NCBI GenBank assembly: GCA_963930655.1
Contig: OZ005617.1
Span: 20,324,068 to 20,388,067, forward strand
Length of the DNA stretch: 64,000 nt
DNA from: Myrica gale
Taxonomy: Eukaryota > Streptophyta > Magnoliopsida > Fagales > Myricaceae
Reading direction: 5' to 3'
Shown: positions 21,801 through 34,668 of the stretch, in pieces
Layout of the letters: each line of letters begins with the position of its first letter
Numbering within the stretch: the first letter of the stretch is position 1
Notes under the pieces: generated by a model
What the model was told of the DNA's origin: nothing
Seen by the model: the letters and a program-made list of their open reading frames with translations, nothing else
Databases searched by the model: none
Program-made: the position numbers and the translations under genes

Positions 21801-24800
21801 CTGTGGCTCAAGATTATAAAAACTTGGTGATAGAAGTTCTAGGATTATTTGTATGGCATGGTTTTGCATATGCCAGACAAGAAATAAAAGTGATCATGTT
21901 GTTTTCTTATCCGCATTCTAAAACATGGAAGTAGTGGCAGAAATTATCTGGTGCATATGACATAGCTATTGCTGAGAGTTTATGCTGGCAATCACGTTTA
22001 GTGCGGATTAATTTCCAGATGGTCCAATACTAACTTTTGGAGATTAACTAGTTGAAAGGTAGCAACTTGAATGAGAATCCAATGATGGCTAGATACCTGT
22101 CTTTTGGTGGTTAAATTCATTAGCAGTATCACTCATTTTTCATATAAGCTGAGGGTAGGGTATCAAATATCATTAGATTCACGAGTTGTTTGTTCACTCT
22201 GACAGCTACTTTGATAGTTCAGGACTTAGCGGTGAGCTTCCTTCTACATTTGCTAAATTGCAGAACCTCCAGATAGTGTAAGAACTTGCGGACCACCTTT
22301 TGCATTTGAATACTTTCTTAAATCTGCATATTGACAAATATAAAGAAAGTTGATAGGATTGTTTGAGGAAATTTATCTTTTTGTCTCAGGTGGGCATCAG
22401 ACAATGAACTCACAGGCAGGATACCCGACTTCATAGGGAATTGGTCCAAGCTTACTACCTTGTAAGACAATATTGCTAGCCCTATAGTTTTGGTTTGTTC
22501 ACGCATTCTTGACAAGGCTCAAGATAAAGTCGGTACAAAACATTGTTGCCAGTCTATAATTCACATAATTTAATGCTTAATTGTATATTCGACATAAAAC
22601 ATGCATTTTTTCACAAAGTTTACTAGCAACTCACGAATGCTTTTGTAGGAGGCTTCAAGGTAACTCTTTCGAAGGCCAAATACCCTCAACATTTTCCAAT
22701 TTGACTTCTCTGACGGAGTTGTACGTACCTACATCTCTTGGATACTTTTCCATTTTTTTTTGGCATTTTGAAGATCTGTGAAGCTAACAACAATCACATC
22801 TTTGACGTTGCTGTAGGAGAATAAGTGATGTTTCTAATGGGAGCTCTTCACTGGCATTTATAAAGGATATGAAGTCTCTAACAGTCTTGTAAGGCAACAT
22901 CAAAGGAACTTAGAATTCAGAATCTCTTAATGATGACGTGTTCTGTTATTGTTGCTCCTGATTATGGTATAACCATTTCGTTACATATCTGGCAGAGTGC
23001 TGAGGAATAATAACGTCTCTGACTCAATTCCATCTAATATAGGAGAATACCAAAGTTTGACACAGCTGTAAGTATTAACTATTGGTATGACTATGCATGC
23101 ACATGTGGAGCTGGTAATGCATTAGGTTGAATTGAATATGATCCAATGCAACAGGAACAGGAACACTCTGTTATCTATTCGATGGGTAACCCCAACTTGA
23201 TAAAAAGAATTTATAAGCTTGCCATACTAAAGATAAAAGACTGATATAATTATCAAGTTGTTTTGCATGGTCGCAACATATTAAATGACCTTGTTTATCA
23301 CTGAATCCCAAAACTGCATAGTGTATCAACTTCATCCTATTTCTATTCATCTTTGTCTCTATCCTTTTCTTGCTCATTCTTTCTCATAGGGATGATGTGT
23401 CCAGCTTAAATTATCGGCTTAAGTCTCATAAAGATCACACGTGTTACTTAATTGTAGATAACTAATTTGATAAGTAGACATCCAGGTGATAATAACTGTT
23501 TTATTAGTCCATACAATAATATTATATTTTGTTTTCTAGGGATTTGAGCTTCAACAACATTACAGGGCAGATTCCAGATTCACTTTTCTACTTGAGTTCG
23601 CTCACCTACTTGTAATATACCACATTTTCGGAACTCCATGTTATACATCCTTACATACTCTTTTGTCTATTGACCGGGTACTATTGATTTCATTTTCAGG
23701 TTTCTTGGGAATAACAATTTAAATGGTCCCCTGCCTGGAAAAAAAAGTGCTTCTCTTCTCAACATGTGAGTAACCAACTGAAGGAGTCCCCCTTGTGATT
23801 GGTAAAAATGTATAAGGTTTATAAACCATCTGTTGTAGATATATGAAGGACTTATAGTCTATCTGCTGTTGAGAGATTGTACAGAATCCTCTCTGTTATT
23901 GGACATATGCTATTTTAGAGAAGTATTTCGGATAACTATGGTTATCACATTCTAAAATCTTATATGAGAAAAGTGAGAACTTCTATATAGCAGGCTATAA
24001 CGATCATAATGGAGAAGATGCTTCTGCATTGGAAGATTCTGTATCTAGGTTTGTACTTAAGTTAGTCAAAGTTTTGTCCTCCGTGTAGTAACATTTCTGA
24101 GTACTGTAATTGATTAAGAGCTGGAGTCTTTACTTGTTTGAAGTGTCCTTTATCTAGGGATTTGCATGTGTTGCTCGTACCATAAATACAAGTGGCACTA
24201 TTGGAGTAAAAAAAATTATACCAGCTTTGGATTCCCGATATTGAGGCGTCAAAAGTTTATTCCAGAGCATGAATGTCACTTGACTAATGCCTAATTAAGT
24301 AATGAAGATGGCATTGTTACCAATTGTATGGAGCAGGTCCTAACATCCTTGGACTCTTATGGTTGCAGTGATTTGTCTTACAATAATTTAGTGGGAAGCT
24401 TGCCTTCTTGGGTCAGCCAACAAAATCTACAACTGTACGTTTACTATCGTTTGTGTCTTGGAAATTTTCTATATTCTATTTATTTTTCTGACATTCCCTA
24501 ACTTGCTACTCTTGATTAACTTCCTATTTTTGTCTTTCCAGCAATCATCCTACATCTGGAATTTTGTATACGTGCTTGCATACTCTTATTTTACTGATGG
24601 TGAAGCTGACTTTGAGATCTTATGGTTATTACTATGCAGTAATCTTGTTGTTAACAACTTCACAATCGACAGTTCAAACAGCAGGTAAATATCTCCATGC
24701 TTTACATTTTGCTTTTATTGGTCGAATGTTTCCAAGATGAATCTGGAACAAGAACAAATTGGTTTTTTCCCTTCAAGTTACAGCTGCTTGAAATACTCGT

Positions 24801-26276
24801 GTTTTACGTGCAACTTTACATTCCATATTGCTCGTCTGAGTCATTTCTTTTCTGCTTTTAGTGCTTTGCCTTCTGGTCTCAACTGTCTTCAACGGAGCTT
24901 TCCTTGCAATCGAGGCACTGGAATATGTAAGTACAATAGAAAACTTGCTTTCATTAGCAAATTGAGAGGCAGTAGTACCTATTGAGAGCAAACAACGGGT
25001 AGATTTTCTATTCTAAGATTGGTGTTTCCAAGGAAGAATACCGTGATAGAACTTCAGATGTTTTCAAAACAATGGTATGCATATAGGAGATCGGTTATTG
25101 TGTAAAGCACAAAGGTATGAAGCAGTATGAAGCACCGGCTGAGATAGAAAGAAAATTATCTGGCGGCTGAGAATGACGCCACGTCATTTAATGAAAAGGC
25201 CCATCTCAGCCGACCCATTTTGAAGCTCCAGACCCAGACCCGTCAATACAGTTTCGAACTTTTTGCAGGAGAGTTTCATTGCCCTGTGTTAAACAAGTTT
25301 CATTGCCCTGTTTTAAACAAGGTTTTTACTTCAACAACAGAGCAAGAACACTTCCTCATCCTCCATTTCCATTAATTCCCTCACCGACCCTGACCTCGCC
25401 AAGCGTCTCCTCGCCTTCTCCGAGTACTCTCTCTCTCTCTCTCTCTCTCTCGCTTTAATAATTGAAGCAAATTATCTGTATCTTCATCTGTATGTTGACA
25501 GTACAGGATAAATGGGCCAAAAACTAACCTTTATTCTGCATGAGATGCTTAAATTATTGTATCGTTTAAACTGCGACAAAGGTTTATTCTTTGTACAGTT
25601 TTGAAATTTCCCATCAAAACTTGAAAGAATTACACGCTCCATCCATACTCTTTGGTTCCTCAGGTGTAAATTGTAACATGCGAGGTGTCACTACTTTATT
25701 CATCAGAGGGATGAATCATGAGGTATTCTTTTTTTTTTCTTGAGAACGTCCAGAGACGGTTTATCAAACTTTACATTCTATGTGATCCGACGTATCCCAC
25801 AAAAATAATGCAACTGAAGGTTTTGACTATCCTATGTGCCACATGTATTCGATGTTTTTTGTCATCTTCCCTGTGCTAGAATCAACGGGTAGGATGAATT
25901 GGTAGCATGCATTGCTTCTTGTGCAACTCAGATTGTGTTTTTTTTTCTATGAATCAATGGCATGTATAGTTCCCTCAATATTCCTTGGCCTGGTCTGAGT
26001 ATGGACTTGCTAAGATTCGGTTTTTGAAGCCCTGAAGTTTTTTCAGATTCTCTGCTAGAAGTGTTAGGTTGCCAGCAGATGGTTTAGAAGTTGGTAGAAC
26101 ATGATAGGTGTTCTGGATTCTAAGTTGGCTAGTACTTTTCTTTCTTTTGAGGTAGTTAAGAGTAACATTTGCTACTGCGGCAAGTGGCATTGTTAATGTT
26201 AATTGCGATGGTTCTGTTAATGCTTTGCTCCAATGTCCAATGTTTAGTTTGCCTGAAGGCTGGAGGTAGAAGAATT

Positions 26277-26412
26277 ATGAAGCTTTCCCATATGATGGTC
26301 AAGGATTTTGGATTTTTGTGGAACCTTGAGCATGTCAGGTGAACTGGATTTTCCACTTTGAAGCTTTCCCAGTGGATGGTCAAGGATTTTTGTGGAACCT
26401 TGAGCATGTCAG
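26277..26412. repeat. Direct repeat of about 60 bp inside the Pack-MULE-like element
   Basis: Two imperfect copies contain GAAGCTTTCCCA, ATGGTCAAGGATTTT and TGTGGAACCTTGAGCATGTC (about 26277-26338 and 26358-26412). Confidence 0.65.
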
Positions 26413-26605
26413 CGGGTTCGAATCACCGTTCGTCACAGCACAGAACCAGGTCAGCCCAGTGGGATGATAGTCAATGCCTCTGTATCTCTTCGGCTTCCCT
26501 TACCACCTGAGAACGTCTTCGACTTCTTCAGAGATGAGAAACGCACTGCACGAAGGGGAAGAACGGTATCGTACGTTTTGGTTTCACGGTCGAAATGAAG
26601 AAGAA

Positions 26606-26762
26606 AGCAAGGCTCTCCTGGATTCAGTAAAAACCTTGTTTAAAGTCAGAAGGGGATGCTCTGCCCTTGTCTTTGAATGTGTGTTCTTTGTGCTGTTAGT
26701 TATATTGCAGTATAGTGCACTAGACATCAAGGCTCTCCTGGATTCAGTAAAAACCTTGTTTA
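26606..26762. repeat. 36-bp direct repeat, 119 bp apart
   Basis: CAAGGCTCTCCTGGATTC followed by AGTAAAAACCTTGTTTA occurs at about 26609-26643 and 26728-26762. The second copy overlaps the inner edge of the right TIR, so the duplication involved the TIR boundary. Confidence 0.7.
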
Positions 26763-27427
26763 ACACAGGGTAATGAAACTCTCCTGCAAAAAGTTCGAAA
26801 CTGTATTGACGGGTCTGGTTCTGGAGCTTTAAAATGGGTCGGCTGAGATGGGTCTTTTCATTAAATGACGTGGCATCATTCTCAGCCGCCAGATAATTTT
26901 CTTTCTATCTCAGCCGGTGCTTCATACTGCTTCATACCTTTGTGCTTTGCACAATAACCGATCTCTGCATATAGTAGTACAAGGAATCGTTCCTTGTCTT
27001 TAATAGTAATGAAAATTGGATTTAGCTTGGCGAAGGGCTAAATTGGCGGTATGCATAAGAATTATTAATGAATCAAAATATTTCTGTTCAAGAAAATGAT
27101 GGAATGTAGGAAATTGAATAGCAAAAGAAATGAACTTCTGCCACCTTCCGTGGAGATATTTACATAGTACGCAGAGCTCGGATTTGAGTATATATATCAA
27201 TCTTTTGTCCATAGCGGCTAAGTCAAATATTAAACTAACAGATGAATTGAACTATATTAATTTTTACAACTAACACCCTAGTTTCTTTTTGATAGACTAC
27301 TTGAATTAGGAAGTAATTCCAGCATAGAAATGCATGCTTATGTACATATCACTTAATACATATTGCGACCCAGTAAATTTGATTGTCCTTCCTGCCCGTA
27401 TACATTGATAAGGCTTCTTTATTTCAG

Positions 27428-27452
27428 ATTACAACTTCGGAATTAAGTGTGG
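27428..27452 (+). pseudogene. Truncated malectin exon of copy B
   Basis: After a good acceptor (TTTATTTCAG) the sequence gives the malectin exon start (YNFGIKCG when joined to the preceding exon), then changes abruptly to unrelated AT-rich sequence. It differs at six of 25 positions from the exon start at 34601, so it is not a simple TSD of the intervening insert. Confidence 0.75.
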
Positions 27453-27645
27453 AACTTTGTATAAGATTATATCAGCTTGGCTCATATTAAGCTCATGGAC
27501 AAATCTTATATAAACTCGACTAAGCTCGTTAGTTTGAGCTTGTTTAAATATGTATATTTGTGTTTCTAATATATCTAGGGTATTGTACCTGTATGCATAA
27601 TTGTATGCTTTTGTATTTGTACACACACTCTCAAGTTACATACAT

Positions 27646-27698
<53 letters not shown>

Positions 27699-27949
27699 GG
27701 TGTTGCATGTCTAACTCACATATATGTTGCGAGTTGTGTATTGGTTGTATGTGTTTAGTGATAAGATATATGTAGTTGTTTGTCATTTTACACTGCATGT
27801 GTTTTGCTTTTGTATAAATTATACACGATATTCAGTTTCATCGTATTTGTAAGTGTATGTTTTCGTATGTATCTATTTATATGTTTTAGGGATAAAGACA
27901 TTTTTCACCTATCAAAAAAGATATTCAGACCCTCCTGAACATTCCTAGC
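27453..27949. other. AT-rich spacer with (CA)n/(TA)n microsatellite
   Basis: Non-coding. A compound microsatellite, CA repeats passing into TA repeats, occupies about 27644-27694. No gene signal. Confidence 0.7.
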
Positions 27950-30900
27950 TTATTTCTCTGATTTATGGTCCTCCCTACTGGCATCAAAAGGCAACGTTTT
28001 GGGATAAATTGCAGAAAACAGGGGACGAGTTTCAGGGTCCTTGGGTTGTGTTAGGTGATTTCAACGTTGTTTGTCATTCACAGGACAAGTATGGAGGAAG
28101 ATCTCTCCCGTCGTCTTCTACAAATGGGCTCTACCAACTTTCTCTTCAGCATGGCTTGCTTGATTTGGATTTTCTGGGTAATCCCTTCATGTGGACAAAT
28201 GGGCGAGAGGGGGCAGCGGCTATTTTTGAGCGGTTGGATAAGGGTATGGCTAATGGTCAATGACACCTTTTATTTCCATGAGCTCTTGTTCGCCATCTTC
28301 CAAGGTATGGTTCTGACCATGCACCGATCATTCTTGACTTGGAGGGGGGCTTTAGTGCAGGGCCTCGCCCTTTTCGTTTTGAACAATTTTGAGCTGGATC
28401 CTCGTAGCTTTAGGGTAGTTGTCGCAGCTTAGTGTGGGTTCTGCCTTGGATCTCCTAGTTTTGTTCTGTGTGATAAAATTCGCCTGACTAGGTTGGCTCT
28501 TCGGGAGTGGAACCGATAATATTTTGGTCATATTCAACACAAAATTCATCTTCTTGAACAAAATTTGGATCGGGTGCATAGTTGGGTGGGTCCTGATTAT
28601 GAGGCGAATTGGGAGTGTGCTATTAGAGCTGAGCTTATGGAGCTTCGGCGCCAAGAAGAAGCTCTGCGGAAGAGTAAATCCAGGGTCTCTTGGTTAACTT
28701 CCCCGAATCTTAATACTCGGTTTTTTCACCTCTCATCGGTGATTCAAGGTAGACAGAATTGTATTGAGACACTGAAAACAGAGCATGGTAATTGGATTAG
28801 TGGGCGGCAAGCTGTTGGGGATCACTTGGTGTGTTATTTCCAAAATCTGTTTTCGGCTTCTACCTCTGTGGGTTTGGAGGAGCTTGAGCATTTGATTCCA
28901 AGTTTGGTGACAGATGAAGATAATGGTATGCTTTGTGCACTGCCTGATGAAGGGGAGATTTGGGCAGCAGTTCGCAATTTGGGTGCTACGAAGGCGTCAG
29001 GACCTGATGGTATGACGGGATTGTTTTACCAAACTTATTGGCCCACAATGTGTCATGATGTTATTCGTATGGTGCATCGTTTCTTTCAGTCAGGTTTTTT
29101 GCCGAAAAAACTCAATCACACTTTGCTGGTTTTGATTCCCAAGGTAGATAATCCTTCTTTTGTTACTCAGTATAGGCCCATCAACTTATGTAACGTAGCC
29201 TTTAAAATCATCACAAGATTTTGAGAAACGACTTTGCAGAATTATTAGCAAGCTGATTTCTTTCCCACAAGCGGCATTTGTTCCGGGGCGTTCCATTCAA
29301 GAGAATATTGTCATTGCCCAGGAGGTGTTCATGCAATGAAAATTAAGCAAGGTCGAAAAGGGTTGGCAGCGATTAAGGTTGATATGAAGCACGCCTATTA
29401 TAGGCTGGAGTGGCCTTTTATTGTGGGTATTCCGTGCTGTTTTGGTTTTGACAACTGTTTGATTCAATGGACTATGCAGTGTGTTTCAACAGTATCATTT
29501 TTCATTCTTTTGAATGGATCTCCCTTTGGCTTTTTCCACCCTTCTAGAGGAATTCGACAAGGTGATCCCTTGTCTCCTTTTCTCTTCATTTTGTGTGCTA
29601 AGGCTATCACCCATTTAGCGCTAAAGGAGGAGCGGGCATATGCTTTTCATGGGGTGCAGGTGGCTTGTAATGTTCCATCAGTTACCCATCTAATGTTTGC
29701 TGATGATTTGATTTTTTTTCATACGGGCAAATGGTAGAGAAATTTAGGTGGTTAAAAATATTCTGGACAAGTATGAATCTTGGTTTGGACAAAAGGTCAA
29801 TTTGATGAAATCTTCTATAGCTTTCAGTCGAAATACACATGCTGATGTCCAGGATAATTTGTGTGGTGTTTTGGGGCTTAGGAAGATGCGGTTGGGTAGT
29901 AAATATTTGGGGTTGCCCCTTATTATGCCTCGTTCCAAAATCCAAGCTTTCCCATTAATGAGGGATAAGGTGTTGCGGAAGTTGGCAGGGTGAAAATCCA
30001 AGGTGTTATCCTAAGCTGAACGTACTACTTTGTTGCGTGTCACGGCTACAACTCTACCCCAATCCCAGATGTCATCATTTCTTCTCCATAAGTGTTGGTG
30101 TGAGGAGGTGGATCAAAGTTTTAAAAATTTCTGGTGGGGCTTCGATAATCGCAGCAATCGCCATTTTAGACCGGTGTCCTTGCAATGCATCTGTTTGCCT
30201 AAACTTTGTGGGGGGGGGGGGAGGATTGGCCTCAGACGCTTATTTGACACTAACCAAGCTCTCTTAGCAAAAATGAGTTGGAATATTTTGCAACATCCGA
30301 AGCAGCTTTGGGTGAAAATATTAAAGGCTAAATATTTTCGTGATGTTAGTTTTTTGGATGTTCTTTTGGGTCGTTGTGCTTCTTGGACTTGGCAAGGTCT
30401 ATTGCAAATCCATAAGGCTCTATTTGATCCTTGTGCTCCTGGTGTTGAGGCGTGTAAGCCGCAGTGGCAATCTAACCTTGGGATGGGTAGTTTTGATTTT
30501 AATATTATTGTGCCTGATCTGTTTATTTTTAATGAGAATAGGTGGGATCGTTCCTTACTTTCTGCAGTGTTTGAGGAAGCTTCAGTTGATGCTATTTGTA
30601 GTATGAGGTCGTTGAACAAAGACCAGGAGGATGATGTGTTCTAGCTTCTGGATCCCAGAGGGATTTTCTCAGTAAAATCGACATATTCTCTGTTGAAGGA
30701 GGGTTCCAACATTCCTAGTTTCATGAATGAAAAAGATTGGAGGTCCTTATGGCAACTTAAAATTCAGGATCGTCTCAAACTATTTCTGTGGAGGTGTGTG
30801 AATGATGCTTTTCCTTTTCGGGGGAAAATTCATGCTCTATTAGAGAATGATGCTTTGGAAGCTGCTAGGTGTCCCCTTTGCTCATTATCGGTGGAGACAG

Positions 30901-31743
30901 GTCTGCATCTTTTCTTTTTTTTCCCCTATAGCTCGTGTGGTTTGGTTGGAGTCTAAATGACCTTTGAATGTGGAGTTTCTGCCTAGGGATAATTTGCCAC
31001 TTCTGATTCGGATGGTCTCCCAGCCCCATGATTTTCTTTTTATCCCAGTAGAGGAGTCAAAGAATTTTTCCTTGAATGCTGTGATAGTTCTTGATTCTCT
31101 TTGGTTTTGGCGTAAGAGAGTGGTGCATTAACAGGTGGAGGTTGATGTTTCTGAAATCATTAGGATGACACATAGGCGATATTTGGATAATTTACAAGCA
31201 TGGCGCATCTCGGAAATATCTGTTTGCACTGGTTGGCGTCCTCCTCATCAGGGGCGTTGGAAATGCAATGTGGATGTTGCCATTCGAGGTAAGGTGATTG
31301 TTCTAGCTGCTTGTTTTAGAGACTCGGGAGGCTCTCTCTGTCATTTGTACACGGAGCAATTCCCAAGCATCAATTCTCTCTTTGGAGAATCTTCTGCGCT
31401 TGTTGCTGCTACTAATATCGTTTCTTCTTTGGGTTGGTCTTCTGTTGATTTTGAAATTGACTGTCATAGTCTTAGCTTGATGACCTTGGATGCTGAAATG
31501 CTTTTTGGTCCTGTCATTGCTGATAAAATTGAGCTTCTTCGTGGCTTCTTTATGTTGCGTCGAGATTGCTCTATTTGCTAGATTCCTAGAAGTCAAAATG
31601 TTTGTGCTCATTCTCTTGCCCAATGGGCGTTATCTATTTCTTGCTTTGGTGTTGTTAATCCTTTTTGTATTCCTGAACACTTGGTAGCTCGTGTTTTGAG
31701 CTCGGGTGCGTAGCTGGTTATTCTAAGGTTTGCCAAGAAAAAA
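27950..31743 (+). mobile_element. Decayed L1-type LINE, ORF2 remnant
   Basis: Remnant of a non-LTR retrotransposon ORF2, broken by several stops and frameshifts. In order: the C-terminal part of an AP endonuclease (IYGPPYW, then VVLGDFNVV, about 27970-28260); a linker; reverse transcriptase (KASGPDG, QYRPINLCN to 29224, continuing at 29336-29737 with IRQGDPLSPFLFI and the active-site MFADDLIFF); the zf-RVT motif (30693-30950, CPLCSLSVETGLHLFF); and an RNase H-like end (31240-31680, GRWKCNVDVAIRG, QNVCAHSLAQWALS). A short A-run at about 31737-31743 marks the 3' end. The endonuclease N terminus and ORF1 are missing, so it is 5'-truncated and inactive. It lies between the broken ends of copies B and C. 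Confidence 0.88.
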
Positions 31744-31746
31744 AAC

Positions 31747-32107
31747 TATAGGAGGTTTGACACATTGCATCCTTCAACTATGAATATTGGACATTTTACA
31801 CCTTAAACTATCACTTTTAGACATTTTGCACCCGCCGTCTACAATAATACCTCCAATGACTTTGATGAATTGACAATAAGATCCTCAGCATATACAAAGT
31901 GGGTCAGTCTCCAACAGCCAATGTTTGACACTTTGTACCCTCCATTTGACAATAATACCCCCGATGATTTGATGAATTGATAACAAAATCCTCAACATAT
32001 GCAAAGTGGGTCAATGACATTATCGTCATTTTTGTCTAAAAATTTGACGATGGGTGCAAAGTGTTTAAGATTGATAGTTGGATGGTGGAATGTGTCAAAC
32101 TCCTTAT
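31747..32107. mobile_element. MITE with about 20-bp TIRs
   Basis: The left end GGAGGTTTGACACATTG pairs with the right end AATGTGTCAAACTCC. Inside are two imperfect direct repeats containing GATGAATTGA and CAAAGTGGGTCA (31849-31916, 31942-32013). Non-coding. Confidence 0.6.
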
Positions 32108-33026
32108 ATTTATCCCTATTTTTTATTTTTTTGTAAGCAAACATTCATTCTATTCAAGAAACACAGTATAGAAAATAGGACAATTACAATTATCACTAGT
32201 TCACCAAGATTTACCACCTATCTTTTATTACCTACTATTAGCTTTTGTTTTGTATTACTTATATAAAATGATTTTGCTCCAATACATATATGTTTGTATA
32301 TGTATGTCTTTGTAGGTCTGGGTATGTGCAATATTTTTTTATATATTAGCAACATATTCAGTTACTTCATGTTATAGAATAAAGGTGCTGTATACTGAGT
32401 ATATTAATTGCCACGTGTAATATATGTTTATTTTTTATGTGTAGCTACATGTCATGTATAGTTAATAATATTTCCATGAGAAAAAGTCCTATTATGTTGT
32501 AGACGTATATATTTTGTTACACATAGCATATTTATTTGTTTAGGGATAAATATATTTTGTGTCCTTGAATTGTAGGGGTCTCGACAGTTTATAATCCAAA
32601 CTACTAATTTTATCACAATATTGCACTCATCAACAATTGGGTTCAGACATTTTACATATTCTATTAAAATTTTCTATCAATTTTAACATAAATTATTTTT
32701 TAGCCCTAAAATGACAATTTTACCCGCACAAAAATATTACGGCAAAAAAAATTATGGAGATAAAATCATCATTTCACGTACTAAAAAAAATCGTTTCCCG
32801 TTCAAATTGACAGAAAATTTTACTCCCAAATGACAACAAATGTCAATGTGCACCCATTTTTAAGATCCGACTGTTAAAATTGTTTAAAAATGATCATATT
32901 GCATGATTTTAAAAAATTGTTCATATTATAATCTATTAGCATAGTTTATAGGTGCAAGGCGTTAAAATTCGAAGTTTATGAGCATGTTATACAATGAGTG
33001 ACAGTTTAGGGGAGCAAAGTGTTTGA
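32108..33026. other. AT-rich intergenic, no gene seen
   Basis: Low-complexity AT-rich sequence with MITE-like phrases (for example CTCGACAGTTTATAATCC and GGAGCAAAGTGTTTG) but no clear ends. Confidence 0.4.
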
Positions 33027-34401
33027 TGTATGCCCTCAAAACCAATCATTTTTTAATAATTATGAGATAATTATTTTGTTGATTAATCACTTGTATATTA
33101 TTTTGGGTACATCCAATGACATAAGTGATAAGATGTCATATTGTTGAGCAACATTGTAGAAAAGTCAGGCCAATGATTAATGAATTGGAGGCAGAGAGTA
33201 TGAATTTTCGGATCCTTGTTGACTCACTTTGTTTTAAACCGAGATACATGATAATGTATAAATAGGTCTACACTCATTATATCTCTATAAGATAAAATGA
33301 TGGACTTTATCATTGAGGTGATGATCTTAAGCAGACGAGTGGATGCAATGTAAGAGTACATACACTGAACCGGATCAAATATGAATCCTTTCTGAAAATG
33401 ATCACTGATGTAGAGAATAGTATTCAACACAATTAGCTTATGTTGTCCTTAGACTTAAGAGAGTTATGTAGGTTTGCTTATTATGTGCTTGTGCTTTGAC
33501 TGGGTCATTTGGTGATGATCTTCGCAGATCAAATATTCTAGATAACGTTGGGCCTTGTGCGCGCATAGTAAGTGAATTTGTATAATTGCTCAATATGGAA
33601 TCCACCAGTTTCTTGATGAGACAGTATATTCATTATGTCTGTATATTGTTGGACTTAAATAAAAATGTTGTGCAGTGGGATTTTGTGAAAAGTGTTTTCA
33701 CGGTTTTACTTATATATATATATATTGTTTTTGAAACTTTTTGGGAGTCCAATTGGGTACAGACTGAGAATTAAGAATTATATGAGTTAGAGATTTAATC
33801 GGCAATATTATTCCGGTCATATTAACTCATGTGGAATATAGTATGGTTGAAGAAGAAATAAACATATATTTGTTATATATAAGTGTGTGTGTGTGTATAT
33901 ATATATATTATTTTTGAAACTTTTTGGGAATCCAATTGGGTACAGACTGAGAATTAATAATTATATGAGCTAAGGACTTAATCGGTGATATTATTCCGGT
34001 CCTATTAACTCATGTGAAATATAGTATGGTTGAAGGATAAATAAGCGTAAAATTGTTAGCAAAATAGATTTCACAAAAACAATCTCACTATCTCGGGGGT
34101 CAATTGTGATATGTTAATGGACATGATCACAATTTGTATAAGCCCATAAATTCGGATTACAAAATATAAGTGGGTTTAATGAAAAATAGTTTTTCATAAC
34201 ACATAAGCACAGTTGAAGCATTTAGCAAGGCATTATAAATAACTCAGAATTTCATTTGAGAGGGAAGGATTTCATTTTCACGTTTGAGACTTTCTCTCTC
34301 TAAAACTCTCTCAAGATCTGTGTGCGTGGATCTGAAGGAAGCAAAACGCTTGGACTGCTTTGATTCAACGATCATTTCCGTTGCAATCTCGCGCTCCAAC
34401 A
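33027..34401 (+). mobile_element. Probable solo LTR of a Copia-type element
   Basis: Runs from TGTATGCCCTC to CGCTCCAACA. The last about 180 bases carry LTR-like R/U5 features (TTTCTCTCTCTAAAACTCTC, then a run of codonless sequence up to TTCCGTTGCAATCTCGCGC). No internal domain follows, hence solo LTR. No matching TSD was found, so the ends are uncertain. It contains a tandem duplication of about 180 bp. Confidence 0.5.
33703..34045 (+). repeat. Tandem duplication, unit about 180 bp
   Basis: Two copies, roughly 33703-33862 and 33885-34045. Each begins in a TA microsatellite and contains GTTTTTGAAACTTTTTGGGA, CCAATTGGGTACAGACTGAG and TATTAACTCATGTG. The copies differ at scattered positions. 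Confidence 0.75.
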
Positions 34402-34668
34402 CATAGCATAATTTTGTTCTTTATATTTAGGATAATGGTTATACATAGATGTTATATACGTGTATAGCATATGTAATGTGTTACTTTATTAGATACTTTA
34501 AGTCTTACATATATACATAATATGTGTCGCATATATAAATAAAATTTATATAAAACAAACCTACACTTATTCATAAGTACTTCTTTGATATGGATTTCAG
34601 ATAGAGACTTTGCAATTAAGTGTGGTGGTCCTACGATTACGTCTTCAACTGGGATTGACTATACGAGG

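Larger units (their letters stand above)
25087..26965. mobile_element. Pack-MULE-like element with long TIRs and 9-bp TSD
   Basis: Long terminal inverted repeats (25087-25330 and 26746-26965, starting GAGATCGGTTATTG) are flanked by identical 9-bp direct repeats TGCATATAG (25078-25086 and 26966-26974), the target-site size of Mutator-like elements. The left TIR is longer by a 24-bp tandem duplication. The interior has no transposase but holds exon-like stretches: 25344-25425 reads SINSLTDPDLAKRLLAFSEY, and 26474-26640 ends HGRNEEESKALLDSVKTLF. These look like captured gene pieces; I do not recognise the donor. It lies in the intron before the malectin exon of copy B and is absent at this site in copy A. 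Confidence 0.8.
17465..27452 (+). pseudogene. LRR-malectin receptor-like kinase, copy B (5' half, frameshifted)
   Basis: Exons: 17465-17579 (signal peptide ending ELAQAQN), 19181 to about 19390 (LRR N-terminal domain), 20809-20880, 21087-21157, 21251-21322, 21602-21673, 22206-22277, 22390-22461, 22649-22720, 22817-22888, 22996-23067, 23540-23611, 23700-23765, 24369-24434, 24640-24684, 24862-24926, then a malectin exon starting at 27428 that is cut after 25 bases. An in-frame ATG also exists at 17402; 17465 is chosen because it directly precedes the signal peptide and copy D has the same start. One extra base near 19310 shifts exon 2 into a TGA at 19340-19342. Exon 21087-21157 is 71 rather than 72 bases (GGCCAAAATT against GGCCCAAAATT in copy D). 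The kinase half is absent unless copy C supplies it. Confidence 0.85.

Noticed and set aside
26412..26440. tRNA T-loop-like GGTTCGAATC
   Set aside because: No matching 5' half or stems; it lies inside the Pack-MULE-like element and is probably chance or a degraded fragment.
27644..27694. Possible functional Z-DNA or regulatory CA/TA tract
   Set aside because: An ordinary compound microsatellite in non-coding DNA; nothing nearby suggests a role.
30113..30619. Minus-strand 168-codon frame
   Set aside because: It is antisense to the LINE ORF2 and has no domain of its own.
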